Assembly: GCF_022170825.1 (NCBI RefSeq)
Contig: NZ_CP081878.1
Span: 2,196,001-2,260,000, forward strand
Source of the DNA: Exiguobacterium acetylicum
Lineage (GTDB): Bacteria; Bacillota; Bacilli; Exiguobacteriales; Exiguobacteriaceae
DNA length: 64,000 nt
Direction: 5' to 3'
Shown here: positions 25,483 through 37,936 of the stretch, one piece after another
How positions within the stretch are numbered: the first letter of the stretch is position 1
How the letters are laid out: every line of letters begins with the position of its first letter
The notes under the pieces: model-generated
The model's database searches: none
The model's input: the letters and a program-made list of their open reading frames with translations, nothing else
Told to the model about the DNA's origin: nothing
Program-made: the position numbers and the translations under genes

Positions 25483-27770
25483 GTCTTTTCCTCCTGCTTC
25501 GCCGCTTCTACCAAAGTATCAAAACGCTCTTTCAACTGAGCGAGTGACGAATAAATGTATTGTTGCTCGAGCTCTTGACGCGCTTCATGACGCTGATACG
25601 TCGGAGCTTCCGTCAGATCTCGTTTTGCAGCATTTGGGTTCACACCCGGCAGCCCGTCCTCCATTGTAACAAGAAAATCAAGTTCCGAGAATACCGAATG
25701 CATAAAGTTAATCGATCGTTTCGTCCATTTTCGCGATTTCGACAAACGTACAAGACCCATCCGGAGCTCATCACGTGGACATTTCGCAAAATATTGGAAG
25801 TAATGCTTAAAGTCCTCACGCGATGGAATTGTTTCGAAATAATAGCCCTCATCCTTAAAGGCACAGTAAATCCGTTCTGCCTGTTGCACGTATGGATGAA
25901 ATGCTGCTTCCTCTTCCGGAAGATCAAGGAAAACGATATTTTGTCGGATTGGACCATTCAATGGACGTTCCGCATACTTTTCTTTCACCTCATCGGTAAA
26001 GGCAACGAACGTCGTTGTCTCATGAGGTAAGGCGAACAGCTCACTTAAAGGACGTTTGCCCCCACGATAATCAAATACTTGGACATCTTCGACGGCGACG
26101 TCTTGAATCATCAACTGTGGTTTACGGAACCCATTCCATTCATTGATGTTCAGACTCCCCATCAAGTGAATTTCCGATAAAGTCGAAACTTCATCGACGA
26201 GATCACCAAACCCAAATCCAATCGCGTCAAGTTCTTTCCCATCGCCCGAGAGTAGTGCCTTGACATGCGTCAAGTCGCGACCAATCCGTTTCATATCACG
26301 AATCTTCGCCTGCTCGATGACGATTCGAGGCGCAGGATTCCCCATTCCAAATGGTGCGAGTCGCTGAATATCTTCAATCAACTGGATTGAAATATCGCTG
26401 ACTTGCAGACGTAAGTCGACATCGATCGTCGCAATGAAAGCATCATCCGGTAACGTACTTGCCTGTTCATTCAGTCGTTGTCGTAACATCTCGACGTCAT
26501 CAGAGGATAAGGTCATTCCGGCAGCAGCTGGATGTCCTCCGAAGTGCGGCAAGATGTCTTCACACTTTGTCAGTTCAGCGAAAAGATCAAAGGCTGGAAT
26601 CGACCGTCCTGAACCCTTAGCTGTTCCTTTTTCAGCATCATGACACAGCATGATGACGGGACGATGATATTTTTCGACGAGTCGTGACGCGACAATCCCA
26701 ACGACACCTGGATTCCAATCTGCCGCATCGACGACGAGTACACGGTCTTCTTTGAATCGTTCTTCGACAAGTGCCGTTGCTTCTTCCGCAATCTGCTTAA
26801 CGATATCCTGGCGTTGTTTATTTTGTTGATCGAGCTGTTTTGCTAGATGAAGTGCTTCGTCCTTACTTTCAGCAAGCAACATCTCAAGCGCCGGCATCGC
26901 AGAATCAAGACGACCTGCCGCATTGATCCGTGGACCGAATGCAAATCCGACTGATTCTTCGGTTAGTTCGTCCTCAGTTAAACTACAGACGTCACGTAAC
27001 GCAAGAATGCCTGGACGTTCACTTGCATTCAGCGCCTCGATACCACGAATTGCAAGCAATCGGTTCTCGCCGACGAGCGGGACGAGATCGGCAATCGTTC
27101 CGAGCACTGCAAGATCAAGTAACTCGACTGGTTCACGTTCAAGAAGTGCATGCGCGACTTTAAAGGCAACACCCGCTCCAGCAAGCTTCGAGAATGGATA
27201 GTCTGGATCAACACCCGGATGAATCAACGCAAACGCATCCGGTAACGTTTCTTTTGCTTCGTGGTGATCGGTGATGATTAAGTCGACACCGAGTTCCTTG
27301 AGGACATCTGCTTCGTGGATGCCGGAAATCCCACAGTCAACGGTGATGACGAGACTGAACCCTTCTTCTGCTGCCCAGCGAAATGCCGCTTCATTCGGTC
27401 CATACCCTTCTGTGAAACGGTTCGGGATGTAGCACTCTGCCATGCCACCGATTTCGATCAAGGCGTGCCAGAGAATCGCTGCTGAACTAACGCCATCGAC
27501 ATCATAGTCACCATAAATCAAAATCATCTCACCCTCGTTGACGGCACGTTGAATCCGCTCGACGACTTTTGGCATGTCTTTAAAAGCAAATGGGTCATGG
27601 AATGCCATTTGATCGGTCTCTAAAAAATCACGGGCTGCTTCACGTGTCGTGAACCCCCGTTGGACTAGTAGTTGTGCGACGTGCGGAGAGATCGTGCCAT
27701 CCGCCGTCAATTGTTCGATCTGTTCTGAATCAATGACTTTATCAAGCCATGTTTTTTTAGCATGGTACAT
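25461..27770 (-). CDS. recJ: Single-stranded-DNA-specific exonuclease RecJ
   Basis: 769 residues, the long Firmicute form. It degrades single-stranded DNA 5' to 3' in RecF-type recombination and repair. The DHH phosphoesterase motifs are [16 protein letters not shown] (near residue 84), VDCGISG, and [24 protein letters not shown]1 follows with [11 protein letters not shown] near 450, then an OB-like domain and a C-terminal extension of about 200 residues seen in Bacillales RecJ. The ATG at 27770 has GGAGGG upstream; a longer frame to 27797 lacks a ribosome site. Confidence 0.95.
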   Translation of the reverse strand: MYHAKKTWLDKVIDSEQIEQLTADGTISPHVAQLLVQRGFTTREAARDFLETDQMAFHDPFAFKDMPKVVERIQRAVNEGEMILIYGDYDVDGVSSAAILWHALIEIGGMAECYIPNRFTEGYGPNEAAFRWAAEEGFSLVITVDCGISGIHEADVLKELGVDLIITDHHEAKETLPDAFALIHPGVDPDYPFSKLAGAGVAFKVAHALLEREPVELLDLAVLGTIADLVPLVGENRLLAIRGIEALNASERPGILALRDVCSLTEDELTEESVGFAFGPRINAAGRLDSAMPALEMLLAESKDEALHLAKQLDQQNKQRQDIVKQIAEEATALVEERFKEDRVLVVDAADWNPGVVGIVASRLVEKYHRPVIMLCHDAEKGTAKGSGRSIPAFDLFAELTKCEDILPHFGGHPAAAGMTLSSDDVEMLRQRLNEQASTLPDDAFIATIDVDLRLQVSDISIQLIEDIQRLAPFGMGNPAPRIVIEQAKIRDMKRIGRDLTHVKALLSGDGKELDAIGFGFGDLVDEVSTLSEIHLMGSLNINEWNGFRKPQLMIQDVAVEDVQVFDYRGGKRPLSELFALPHETTTFVAFTDEVKEKYAERPLNGPIRQNIVFLDLPEEEAAFHPYVQQAERIYCAFKDEGYYFETIPSREDFKHYFQYFAKCPRDELRMGLVRLSKSRKWTKRSINFMHSVFSELDFLVTMEDGLPGVNPNAAKRDLTEAPTYQRHEARQELEQQYIYSSLAQLKERFDTLVEAAKQEEKTWSSNSI

Positions 27771-27799
27771 CTCAAACCCTCCAATCAACTTCCCCATTA

Positions 27800-27836
27800 T
27801 AATAGAAAATCCGCATCAGCGATAGCTGATGCGGAT
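27800..27836 (-). terminator. Terminator downstream of secF
   Basis: A perfect 12-bp stem ATCCGCATCAGC-TATC-GCTGATGCGGAT followed by TTTCTATTAT on the minus strand. Confidence 0.85.
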
Positions 27837-27842
27837 ACTCTT

Positions 27843-28760
27843 TTAAGAAGCACGTTTTGTCCGACCGAGCGTCCGACCTTTCATGACGAGCCAGAGCTGC
27901 GCGGCGATGAAGATCGAAGAATACATCCCCATGATCAACCCGACAAGCAGTGCAAGACTGAATCCACGGATTGCTTCGCTACCGAAGATATAGAGCGCTG
28001 CTGCTGTCATGATGACCGTGATAACCGTATTGATTGAGCGGATGATCGTCTGTTGGATTGATTCATTGACGATATGTGCCAATTCATCAAACGAGACTTT
28101 CCGTCCACCTTTTTCAGCCAATCCAAGATTTTCTCGTACCCTGTCAAACGTAACAATCGTATCGTTGACGGAGTAACCGATAATCGTCAGTACGGCTGCG
28201 ATGAAGTAAAGATTAACCTCAATCTGGAACAACGAGAAGAACGCGATGATCATTAACGCATCATGTAATAGGGCGAGCACTGTTGCAATCCCGTATAACG
28301 GTTGGAATCGGAACGAGACGTAGATGACGATCCCGAGTGACGCAAGTAAGACCGCATAGATCGCGTTACGGGCGATTTCTCGACCGACTTGTGCCGAAAC
28401 TGTCGAGATACTCGGTTCTTTTTTGTATTCCGCTTCAACCGATTGTTTGATTTCAGAAATTTGTTCTTGGCTGAATTCACCAACGAACGTGACGTTCGCT
28501 AACTTTCCGCCTTGAGCGAATTGAATGCCATCGATTTCTTCCGCATCGATTCCGGCATCTTCGATGACAGAGCGGACATCCGTTTCTTTGATTTGATTCT
28601 CAGAAGAAATCTCGACGCGCGTTCCTTGCGTGAAGTCAATCCCGAGGTTCAGACCTCGGAACGACAACAAGAGGACCGACACGATGACAAGCGCAATCGT
28701 GATTGCGAAATAGACTTTACGATGTTTGACGTAATCGAATTTCGTAGGATTAAAGCTCAC
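27843..28760 (-). CDS. secF: Protein translocase subunit SecF
   Basis: About 305 residues with six membrane segments. SecF with SecD uses the proton motive force to help preproteins complete passage through SecYEG. The first periplasmic-type loop contains LNLGIDFTQGTRVEI; the transmembrane core has GYSVNDTIVTFDRVREN, the RND-type family motif. Two GTG starts exist at 28769 and 28760; AAAGGAG is about 10 nt from the second, which I use. It overlaps secD's end. B. subtilis has a fused secDF; here the two are separate genes. Confidence 0.93.
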   Translation of the reverse strand: MSFNPTKFDYVKHRKVYFAITIALVIVSVLLLSFRGLNLGIDFTQGTRVEISSENQIKETDVRSVIEDAGIDAEEIDGIQFAQGGKLANVTFVGEFSQEQISEIKQSVEAEYKKEPSISTVSAQVGREIARNAIYAVLLASLGIVIYVSFRFQPLYGIATVLALLHDALMIIAFFSLFQIEVNLYFIAAVLTIIGYSVNDTIVTFDRVRENLGLAEKGGRKVSFDELAHIVNESIQQTIIRSINTVITVIMTAAALYIFGSEAIRGFSLALLVGLIMGMYSSIFIAAQLWLVMKGRTLGRTKRAS

Positions 28761-30054
28761 GGATTTCACTCTCCTTTACACCGAACCATGATTTCTTCTT
28801 ATCGAACCATCGGCTACTGACAAGGAGTTGCATCAGGTAACGTGAGACAAAGACGTTCGTGACGAACGTGACAGCGATCGAAACCATCAACATGATGGCG
28901 AATCCTTTGACCGTACTTGTACCGAAGTAGTACAAGACACCAGCAGAAATCAACGTCGTCAAGTTGGCATCAAGAATCGTACCGAACGAACGGCGGTTAC
29001 CGGCTTTGAATGATGACAAGACCGATTTACCACTTCGTAATTCATCCTTGATTCGTTCAGCGGTGATGATGTTCGCATCGACCGCCATCCCGACTCCAAG
29101 AACGAGTGCCGCAATCCCTGGTAAGGTGAGGACGGCATTGATCCCGTTAAAGAAGATCATGACGAGATAAATATAGAACAGCAACGTGATGATCGACACG
29201 AATCCAGAGATTCGGTAGAACAAGAGCATGAACAAGAAGACCGCAGCTACACCGATTGCTGACGCAAAGAGCGTCTGATCGAGCGCATCCTGTCCAAACG
29301 CTGCCGAAACGGATGTCGAGTAGATTTCCTCGAGTTTGACCGGTAGTGCTCCTGCGTTTAGGATCGACGATAATTGTTTCCCATACTCAGCATCGATATC
29401 GCCACCAGAAATGATCGCTTTATCCGAGTTGATCGGTTGTGTGACTGATGCATCCGAGACGATTTTTGAGTTCGCTTTTTGAATTTCTTTTTCGTACGAA
29501 TCACCTTTCTCGTAATCGAGCCAGATAACGAGACGGTTCGCAGGTGGTTGCATTTGCGAAACCTGTTGTGTTACTTCATAGAATTTTTCTTTTGATTTCA
29601 TCGTCAGTTCGACGAGTGGTTCATTCGTGTTCGGATCATAACCGACTTTTGCCCCTTTGGCTTTTAAGTCTGAACCGTCAAGCAACAACTTATCGTTGAT
29701 GTCACGGAATGACAATTGTGCTGTCGAAGATAGGATTTGACGTGCTTCCGTCTGATCCTTGACGCCAGCAAGCTGAACACGAATCCGGTTATCGCCTTCG
29801 ATCCGGATATCCGGTTCAGAGACACCAAGGACGTTGACACGGTTCTCGATTGCCGTCAGCGTCGCACTCATCGCATTTTGATCGATGACGTCTCCTTCTT
29901 TCAGCGGTTGTACTTCATACAAGACTTCAAAGCCACCCTTAAGGTCAAGGCCGAGCTTCGTATCCTTCAACAACCATGACGATGTCGTACCGATCAGTAC
30001 GAGCACCGCGATGACGACGATGAAGAATGTGGCAAGTTTCCCTTTCTTGATCAT
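28750..30054 (-). CDS. secD: Protein translocase subunit SecD
   Basis: 434 residues. One N-terminal membrane segment (about 7-27) is followed by LGLDLKGGFEVLYEV and the large extracytoplasmic P1 region (about 45-250), shorter than in proteobacteria. Five C-terminal membrane segments carry PGIAALVLGVGMAVDANIITAERIKDELR, the conserved Asp-containing RND motif thought to conduct protons. The start has AAAGGAC upstream. It overlaps secF at its end and follows yajC after a terminator. Confidence 0.95.
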   Translation of the reverse strand: MIKKGKLATFFIVVIAVLVLIGTTSSWLLKDTKLGLDLKGGFEVLYEVQPLKEGDVIDQNAMSATLTAIENRVNVLGVSEPDIRIEGDNRIRVQLAGVKDQTEARQILSSTAQLSFRDINDKLLLDGSDLKAKGAKVGYDPNTNEPLVELTMKSKEKFYEVTQQVSQMQPPANRLVIWLDYEKGDSYEKEIQKANSKIVSDASVTQPINSDKAIISGGDIDAEYGKQLSSILNAGALPVKLEEIYSTSVSAAFGQDALDQTLFASAIGVAAVFLFMLLFYRISGFVSIITLLFYIYLVMIFFNGINAVLTLPGIAALVLGVGMAVDANIITAERIKDELRSGKSVLSSFKAGNRRSFGTILDANLTTLISAGVLYYFGTSTVKGFAIMLMVSIAVTFVTNVFVSRYLMQLLVSSRWFDKKKSWFGVKESEIREL

Positions 30055-30161
30055 GCTACATTGTCCTTTCTCTAGTTCCCAGTATATTTTCAGACAACTT
30101 TGTTCTCCTACCCTAGCTTACAAAAGAAATGGTAATCTTAGCAAACGTTTTTCTCATATAT

Positions 30162-30200
30162 AAACAGAAAAGACGCTCCGGAATTCGGAAAGCGCCTTTT
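30162..30200 (-). terminator. Terminator downstream of yajC
   Basis: A GC-rich inverted repeat GGCGCTTTCCG-AATT-CCGGAGCGTC with mismatches, followed by TTTTCTGTTT on the minus strand. It separates yajC from secD-secF, so the Sec accessory genes form two transcripts with possible readthrough. Confidence 0.7.
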
Positions 30201-30207
30201 CGATGCC

Positions 30208-30498
30208 TTATTCGACAGTTTCGTCGTCCATGACAGTAGTAGATTTTTTCGTCACTTCTGCGACAGCACTCCGGTTGAATGTCAATTGTGCATTGCCTGA
30301 CTTCAATGTTACCGTCATGTCGTCAACTTTTTGGACAACCCCGTGAAGACCACCGATCGTAACGATCGAGTCGCCGCGTGAGAGTTCATTTTGCATCTGA
30401 CGCACTTGCTTCTGGCGTTTGTTCTGTGGACGGATCAACAAGAAATAGAACACCACGAAGATCAAGATCATCGGGAGGAATGTGATTAAGCCTTCCAT
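30208..30498 (-). CDS. yajC: Preprotein translocase subunit YajC
   Basis: 96 residues: one N-terminal membrane helix (about residues 4-23, ending FYFLLIRPQNKRQK, the YajC signature) and a small cytosolic domain with GDSIVTIGGLHGVV. YajC associates with SecDF. It lies between tgt and secD, an arrangement widespread in bacteria, and has a strong promoter of its own. Confidence 0.94.
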   Translation of the reverse strand: MEGLITFLPMILIFVVFYFLLIRPQNKRQKQVRQMQNELSRGDSIVTIGGLHGVVQKVDDMTVTLKSGNAQLTFNRSAVAEVTKKSTTVMDDETVE

Positions 30499-30533
30499 CT
30501 GATTCAGCTCCTTTTATCATTCAAATCACGTTC

Positions 30534-30562
30534 ATTATACCGTGAAAGAATTGATTTGTCAG
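30534..30562 (-). promoter_or_regulatory. Sigma-A promoter of yajC
   Basis: Minus strand CTGACA (30557-30562), 17-nt spacer, TATAAT (30534-30539): 5/6 and 6/6 matches, in the 72-nt gap after tgt. Confidence 0.75.
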
Positions 30563-30570
30563 ACGATTTG

Positions 30571-32756
<2,186 letters not shown>

Positions 32757-32760
32757 TGGT

Positions 32761-33756
32761 TCAATTTCCTTCTTTCAGTCCTAAATGTTGGCGGGCGAAC
32801 GGTGTTAAGACACGTCCGCGCGGGGTACGTTGTAAAAAGCCTTGTTGCAATAGATAGGGTTCATAGACATCCTCGATCGTCTGGGCGTCTTCCCCGATCG
32901 TCGCTGCGATCGTCTCGAGTCCAACTGGACCGCCAGCAAACCGTTCTGCTAGTGAACGCAATAAACGATGGTCGACATCGTCGAGTCCTAGCGCATCGAC
33001 ATGCAACCGATCAAGCGCACTCGTCGCAAGCGCGGCATCGATGTCGGTTTGATGCGCGACTTGCGCAAAATCACGAACACGCCGTAACAAGCGATTCGCG
33101 ACACGCGGTGTTCCGCGTGAACGAAGCGCGATTGCTTCTGCCGCGAGACGATCTGCTTCAAATCCGAACAGACGCGATGTCCGCGTCACGATGGCAGACA
33201 ACTCTGACATCGTATAATATTCAAGCTTCAGCGTCACGCCAAAACGATCACGTAGCGGTGCTGATAGCATCCCGGCACGTGTCGTCGCACCGACGAGTGT
33301 GAACGGTGGTAAATCGATCCGCACGCTTCGCGCGAGTTCCCCTTGACCAATGACGATATCGAGACAATAATCTTCCATCGCCGGATAGAGAATCTCTTCA
33401 ATCGATCGACTTAATCGATGAATCTCGTCAATGAAGAGCACGTCTCCTGGTTCAAGTGATGATAGGATTGCCGCTAAATCACCCGGTCGTTCGATTGCAG
33501 GACCGGCTGTCGTCTTAATGCCGACTCCCATCTCGTTCGCGATGATTGTTGCAAGCGTCGTCTTACCGAGACCCGGAGGGCCATAGAGAAGCACGTGATC
33601 GAGTGTTTCCTGACGGATTTTTGCCGCTTCGATGAAGACACTCAAGTTTCCCTTCGCTTTCTCCTGCCCGATGTATTGCTCGAGCGTCTGAGGACGCAGA
33701 CTCCACTCTTCTTGATCTTCCGCATGGGCGGATTCTGACAAAATGCGCTCTTCCAT
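32761..33756 (-). CDS. ruvB: Holliday junction branch migration ATPase RuvB
   Basis: 331 residues, AAA+ hexameric motor that with RuvA drives branch migration. It starts with [16 protein letters not shown] near residue 20; Walker [15 protein letters not shown] is near 60, Walker [12 protein letters not shown] near 110, sensor 1 GATTRAG, then the arginine-finger region and the winged-helix C-terminus with [15 protein letters not shown]. It starts 4 nt after ruvA. Confidence 0.97.
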   Translation of the reverse strand: MEERILSESAHAEDQEEWSLRPQTLEQYIGQEKAKGNLSVFIEAAKIRQETLDHVLLYGPPGLGKTTLATIIANEMGVGIKTTAGPAIERPGDLAAILSSLEPGDVLFIDEIHRLSRSIEEILYPAMEDYCLDIVIGQGELARSVRIDLPPFTLVGATTRAGMLSAPLRDRFGVTLKLEYYTMSELSAIVTRTSRLFGFEADRLAAEAIALRSRGTPRVANRLLRRVRDFAQVAHQTDIDAALATSALDRLHVDALGLDDVDHRLLRSLAERFAGGPVGLETIAATIGEDAQTIEDVYEPYLLQQGFLQRTPRGRVLTPFARQHLGLKEGN

Positions 33757-33760
33757 GTCC

Positions 33761-34354
33761 TCACCTCACATTCAATAACAACTGGAGTGCCCGTTTGACA
33801 TATTGATCCGTCGACAGGACTTCTGCCTGCAACGCTTTTTTGACTTTTTCGACTTCTCGATCACTGTAACCGAGTGCTGTCAATGCTTCACAGGCTTCGT
33901 TCAACTCAGCGTTACCTTGCGCGAACAAGCCTTCGCTCGGCACGTAATCTGGTGCAAGCTCCGCTAATTTCCCTTTTAGGTCAAGCGTCATTTGCTTCGC
34001 TGTTTTCTTACCGACACCTGGGAACTTGACGAGATAACTTTCCTTCTCTTGTTCAATCGCTTCAACGAGCGCATCAACATTCCCCGATGCGACGATTGCG
34101 AGTGCTCCTTTTGGTCCAATCCCTGTTACACCAAGCAACTTCGTGAACAAAGCACGCTCACGACGGGAACGGAATCCAAATAGGACTTCTTGGTCCTCAC
34201 GGACATAGTGATACGTATATACGATGATCTGTTCGTCTCCGGTCCGATAAAAAAACGGGTTCGGTGCTACGATTTTGTAGCCAATCCCGCCGACTTCTAC
34301 CGTCACGAATTCTGCACAGACATAAGCGACTTCGCCGCGTACGAATTCTATCAA
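33761..34354 (-). CDS. ruvA: Holliday junction branch migration subunit RuvA
   Basis: 197 residues: an N-terminal OB fold ([12 protein letters not shown]...[10 protein letters not shown]), two helix-hairpin-helix motifs in the middle ([15 protein letters not shown] and [15 protein letters not shown]), an acidic linker, and a C-terminal RuvB-binding domain ([19 protein letters not shown]). It binds four-way junctions as a tetramer. It is first in the ruvA-ruvB-queA-tgt unit. Confidence 0.96.
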   Translation of the reverse strand: MIEFVRGEVAYVCAEFVTVEVGGIGYKIVAPNPFFYRTGDEQIIVYTYHYVREDQEVLFGFRSRRERALFTKLLGVTGIGPKGALAIVASGNVDALVEAIEQEKESYLVKFPGVGKKTAKQMTLDLKGKLAELAPDYVPSEGLFAQGNAELNEACEALTALGYSDREVEKVKKALQAEVLSTDQYVKRALQLLLNVR

Positions 34355-34391
34355 TGTGGAACGCTCCCATCTTTAAACAAACTCTCGTGTT

Positions 34392-34421
34392 ATTGTAGCA
34401 TACATCTTCGTTTGGCTTCAA
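34392..34421 (-). promoter_or_regulatory. Promoter of the ruvA operon
   Basis: Minus strand TTGAAG (34416-34421), 18-nt spacer, TACAAT with an upstream TG (extended -10) at 34392-34397. No GAAC-N4-GTTC LexA box was seen nearby. Confidence 0.6.
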
Positions 34422-34473
34422 AGCGTTCTTCAGCAAAAATCAATACATACGTTCGCTCTCGAGAACATGGAAC

Positions 34474-34504
34474 CAAAAAGCGTGATCGCTTATGCGACCA
34501 CGCT
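34474..34504 (-). terminator. Terminator downstream of nadA
   Basis: An 11-bp stem AGCGTGGTCGC-ATAA-GCGATCACGCT (one G-U) followed by TTTTTGG on the minus strand. Confidence 0.8.
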
Positions 34505-34516
34505 ACTCATCTGTAC

Positions 34517-35614
34517 TTACGATCTTTCGAGCATCCGTTCGAGTGCTAACACAGCATGCCGCGTCGTCTCTGCGTCGACCGTAATAATGTTAACCGGCTC
34601 TCCTGCTTCGACTTGTTCAAGCGCCCATGCTAAGTGCGGCAAGTCGATCCGGTTCATCGTCAGACAAGGACACATGAACGGATTAAGCGACACGATATCG
34701 AGTTCTGGATGGGTCGTTGCGAGTCGATTGACGAGGTTCATCTCTGTTCCAATCGCCCACTTTGTTCCCGGTGCAGCCTGCTCGATTTGCTGAATGATAT
34801 ACGCCGTTGATCCGTTTAAATCAGACGCCGACACGACTTCATGCGAACATTCCGGGTGAACGAGAATCTTTCGCTCTGGATCCGTCTTACGGAACTGCTC
34901 GATTTGACCGACCGTGAATTTTTCATGCACCGAACAATGCCCTTTCCATAAAATAACGCGGACATCTTGATCTTCTCCGTCAAAAACGAGTTCATCCTTA
35001 ATCGGATCCCAAATCGCCATCTGTTCTAGCGGAATCCCAAGAGCGTGTGCCGTATTGCGACCGAGGTGTTGATCGGGTAAGAAGAATAAGATGTCTCGTT
35101 CAGCAAGTGCCCACTCGACCATCTGGACAGCGTTCGATGACGTTACCGTTGCCCCACCGTGACGACCGACGAAAGCTTTGATCGCTGCTGTTGAATTAAC
35201 GTACGTCAACGGCAAGATCGACTCCCCGAACCGTTCCGTCAAGATTGTAAAGGCACGCTCCGTTTGCGTATCGTTCGCCATATCTGCCATCGAACAACCA
35301 GCACGCATATCAGGTAAGACAACCGTGTGTGACGAATCCGTCAACATATCTGCCGTTTCTGCCATAAAGTGGACGCCACAGAAGACTGTGTATTCGGCTC
35401 CTGTCATCTGCTTCGCGACTTGCGCGAGCTGGAGCGAATCTCCCGTCGCATCCGCGAACTGGACGACTTCGTCTTTTTGATAGTGGTGGGCAGGTAAGAA
35501 CAAGCGACTGCCCATCCGTTCTTTGACCCCTTCGATGATGGCGATCAAGTCTGCTTCTGATTGCTGTAAGTACGACGCCGGAATTCCCTCGTGACGTAAT
35601 AGATCAAATGACAT
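34517..35614 (-). CDS. nadA: Quinolinate synthase A
   Basis: 365 residues. It condenses iminoaspartate with dihydroxyacetone phosphate to quinolinate using a 4Fe-4S cluster. The three cluster cysteines are expected in [10 protein letters not shown] (about residue 110), HPECSHEVV (about 255) and FMCPCLTMN (about 320). [15 protein letters not shown] near residue 41 and [10 protein letters not shown] are substrate-site motifs. It is last in nadB-nadC-nadA, its start overlapping the end of nadC by 11 nt. Confidence 0.95.
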   Translation of the reverse strand: MSFDLLRHEGIPASYLQQSEADLIAIIEGVKERMGSRLFLPAHHYQKDEVVQFADATGDSLQLAQVAKQMTGAEYTVFCGVHFMAETADMLTDSSHTVVLPDMRAGCSMADMANDTQTERAFTILTERFGESILPLTYVNSTAAIKAFVGRHGGATVTSSNAVQMVEWALAERDILFFLPDQHLGRNTAHALGIPLEQMAIWDPIKDELVFDGEDQDVRVILWKGHCSVHEKFTVGQIEQFRKTDPERKILVHPECSHEVVSASDLNGSTAYIIQQIEQAAPGTKWAIGTEMNLVNRLATTHPELDIVSLNPFMCPCLTMNRIDLPHLAWALEQVEAGEPVNIITVDAETTRHAVLALERMLERS

Positions 35615-36446
35615 CTTTTTTTCCTCCTTCGATTTTCATGCTGATATCGAGCGCTGTTGCTGAATGCGTGAGTGCCCCAAGCGAGATGACATCTGCGCCG
35701 CTATCTGCATAGTCGGGTAACGTTTCAATCGTGATACCGCCAGAAAGTTCGACCGTAATATGCTGTGGAATCAATTGTCGGAGCTGTTTGATTTCTGTTG
35801 GTGTCCGGTTATCGAGCATGATGATATCGACTCCTGCTGCCACTGCCTCGAGCACTTCCGCTACCGTCTCGACTTCGACTTCAATTGGTGTCGTATGACC
35901 TGCGACACGTTTTGCTCGCGTCACGGCTTCCGTAATCGATCCCGCGACTGTGATGTGGTTATCTTTGATCATGACCGCATCATCGAGCCGCCCGCGATGA
36001 CTGTATCCACCACCTACTCGGACCGCGTGTTTTTCTAACATTCGTAATCCAGGTGTCGTCTTTCGTGTATCCGTGATTCGGATTCGTCCTGCTGTTACCT
36101 CGACCGCTTGACGTGTCTTCGTCGCGATTCCGGACAGACGCTGAACAAGGTTCAAGGCGACTCGTTCCCCGCTTAAGATGTCCTGTAATGAACCCGACCA
36201 CTCGGCAAGGAGCGTTCCACGCGTCACGACAGTGCCTTCTGCTACATGAAGGGTTACGTCGACCTGTAAAAGATACGCCATCTCCCGAATGATGTCTGCT
36301 CCACAAAAGACACCGTCTTCTTTTGCTAAAAAACGACCCGTCCCACGCTCTTTTCCTGTCAAACATCCTTCACTCGTGATATCCCAGTGTCCGATGTCCT
36401 CCACTAAAAATGCTTCCAGCTGTTGCCGTAACTGCCACTTGTTCAA
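35604..36446 (-). CDS. nadC: Nicotinate-nucleotide pyrophosphorylase (quinolinate phosphoribosyltransferase)
   Basis: 280 residues. It turns quinolinate and PRPP into nicotinate mononucleotide. It shows [15 protein letters not shown] at the N-terminus, [41 protein letters not shown] and IEVEVE...[10 protein letters not shown], all standard. Two starts are possible: an ATG at 36455 that touches AGGAGAGG, or a TTG at 36446 about 10 nt from it. The TTG aligns with the B. subtilis N-terminus as I recall it, so I use it. It overlaps the nadB 3' end by 77 nt. Confidence 0.93.
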   Translation of the reverse strand: MNKWQLRQQLEAFLVEDIGHWDITSEGCLTGKERGTGRFLAKEDGVFCGADIIREMAYLLQVDVTLHVAEGTVVTRGTLLAEWSGSLQDILSGERVALNLVQRLSGIATKTRQAVEVTAGRIRITDTRKTTPGLRMLEKHAVRVGGGYSHRGRLDDAVMIKDNHITVAGSITEAVTRAKRVAGHTTPIEVEVETVAEVLEAVAAGVDIIMLDNRTPTEIKQLRQLIPQHITVELSGGITIETLPDYADSGADVISLGALTHSATALDISMKIEGGKKDVI

Positions 36447-37839
36447 CGTTCTCATCCTCTCCTGTCAATCGAATCCGTGCCCCTTCAAGCAACAAACATG
36501 CCGTAACGTAACGTAATCGATTTTCTTCCGCATCCTGTCCAAATTTCTCTAACGTCCAACTTTTTAATTCATCCAAGCTCTTCTGTATCTGTTCGACATT
36601 CATCTCAACACCAATCACTTGTGACACATAAGCTGTCACAGAACACACGGGTCCAGGACGTCGTCTAACTCGTTCTACTGTACGTTCAGGTAACAACTCG
36701 AGCTGTTCTGCTACTGTTTTTCCCATGACAACACATTCAAGGAGCGAGTTCGACGCCAGGCGATTTCGACCGTGTAGTCCAATCGATGCTGTCTCGCCGA
36801 CCGCGTAAAGTCCTTCGACATTCGTCCGCCCTGTCAGATCCGTTTCGATCCCGCCCATCAGGAAGTGGATGCCTGGTGCGATTTCAACGAGATCTGGATT
36901 TATGTTCAGTTTTTCACATTTTTCAACAAACGTTGGAAACCGTTTTGTCCGGTCGACGACGTTTGACGTATCGAGATAGACTGGTTCCTGTTTTCGCACC
37001 TCATGGATTCGTTTAGCGACTTCATCTCGCGCCGCTAAATCTCGCATCGGATGATCCGCCATGATGCGCTCGCCGCTTTTCGTCACAAGAATTGCTCCTG
37101 TTCCACGTAACGCTTCCGTGATCAATCCTTCCGAACGTCCATTATGAACGAGTACTGTCGGATGATGCTGGATATATCCAAGATCGCGAATACTCGCCCC
37201 TGCTTCAAAGGCGAGGGCAATGCCGTCTCCTTGAATCGTAGGATCATTCGTTGATGCAGCAAATAATCCACCCACTCCACCAGTTGCAAGAATCGTTGCC
37301 CGCGCCATAATTTCAACTGGTTCGCCGTTTCTATATCCGACTGCACCTAACACCTGTCCATCCACTTGAATCAATTCCGTAATACACGTCTGCTCAAGAA
37401 TTGGGAACGGCACACGTGGCACTAAGGTTTCCATGATCCGTTTACCGGTTTCGTCCCCGCCACAGTGATAGATACGAGGTAAACGGTGCGCCCCTTCTCG
37501 ACCAAGCATATAACCAGCATCATCTTGATCGAACTTGACACCATACCGTAGTAGAAATTCCATCGCCTCAGTTCCAGATCGCGTCACGTAATCAACGACA
37601 GTCTCCTTGAATCTTCCTTTTGCTGCCTGACACGTGTCTTCAAAATGACCTCGATGATCAACTTCAGCGTAAGCTGCAGCAATGCCACCTTGCGCTCGGA
37701 CGGAGTTCGTCTCAAAACGAGTACCTTTCGTGACGAGTAACGCTTCGGTTCCTGGTGGTAAATGCAAAGCGACAGAGATTGCCGCAAGCCCTGTTCCGAT
37801 GATCAATACATCTGTCTCGATCTTTTTATGTAAAGACAT
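36370..37839 (-). CDS. nadB: L-aspartate oxidase
   Basis: 489 residues, a flavoprotein oxidising aspartate to iminoaspartate, the first step of de novo NAD synthesis. The FAD dinucleotide-binding motif IGTGLAAISVAL is near residues 14-25, RAQGGIAAAY near 49 and HPMRDLAARDEV near 275; EGLYAVGETASIGLHGRNRLASNSLLE (split here only for naming) marks the C-terminal FAD site. The last part is short compared with many NadB proteins of about 530 residues. It is divergent from nifS, with an operator-like palindrome between them. Confidence 0.94.
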   Translation of the reverse strand: MSLHKKIETDVLIIGTGLAAISVALHLPPGTEALLVTKGTRFETNSVRAQGGIAAAYAEVDHRGHFEDTCQAAKGRFKETVVDYVTRSGTEAMEFLLRYGVKFDQDDAGYMLGREGAHRLPRIYHCGGDETGKRIMETLVPRVPFPILEQTCITELIQVDGQVLGAVGYRNGEPVEIMARATILATGGVGGLFAASTNDPTIQGDGIALAFEAGASIRDLGYIQHHPTVLVHNGRSEGLITEALRGTGAILVTKSGERIMADHPMRDLAARDEVAKRIHEVRKQEPVYLDTSNVVDRTKRFPTFVEKCEKLNINPDLVEIAPGIHFLMGGIETDLTGRTNVEGLYAVGETASIGLHGRNRLASNSLLECVVMGKTVAEQLELLPERTVERVRRRPGPVCSVTAYVSQVIGVEMNVEQIQKSLDELKSWTLEKFGQDAEENRLRYVTACLLLEGARIRLTGEDENVEQVAVTATAGSIFSGGHRTLGYHE

Positions 37840-37858
37840 ATGTTTTACACCTCTATAC

Positions 37859-37904
37859 CTAAAAGTTTACTATTGACTTGACAATAAGTTTGGCATACTT
37901 TTAG
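37859..37904. promoter_or_regulatory. nadB/nifS divergent control region with NiaR-operator candidate
   Basis: Within the 97-nt gap, TATTG-ACTTGA-CAATA (37871-37886) forms a 5-bp-arm palindrome, and CTAAAAGT (37859-37866) with ACTTTTAG (37897-37904) forms an outer inverted repeat. TTGACT/TTGACA on the plus strand and TTGTCA on the minus strand overlap the palindrome, so a bound repressor would block both promoters. Binding by NiaR is inferred from the niaR gene next door. Confidence 0.5.
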
Positions 37905-37936
37905 CTGAGTGACAAGACGAAAGGACAGGATTTTTC

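Noticed and set aside
34355-34470. LexA/SOS box upstream of ruvA
   Set aside because: GTTC and GAAC occur near 34450-34466 but in reversed order (GTTC-N8-GAAC), not the GAAC-N4-GTTC form.
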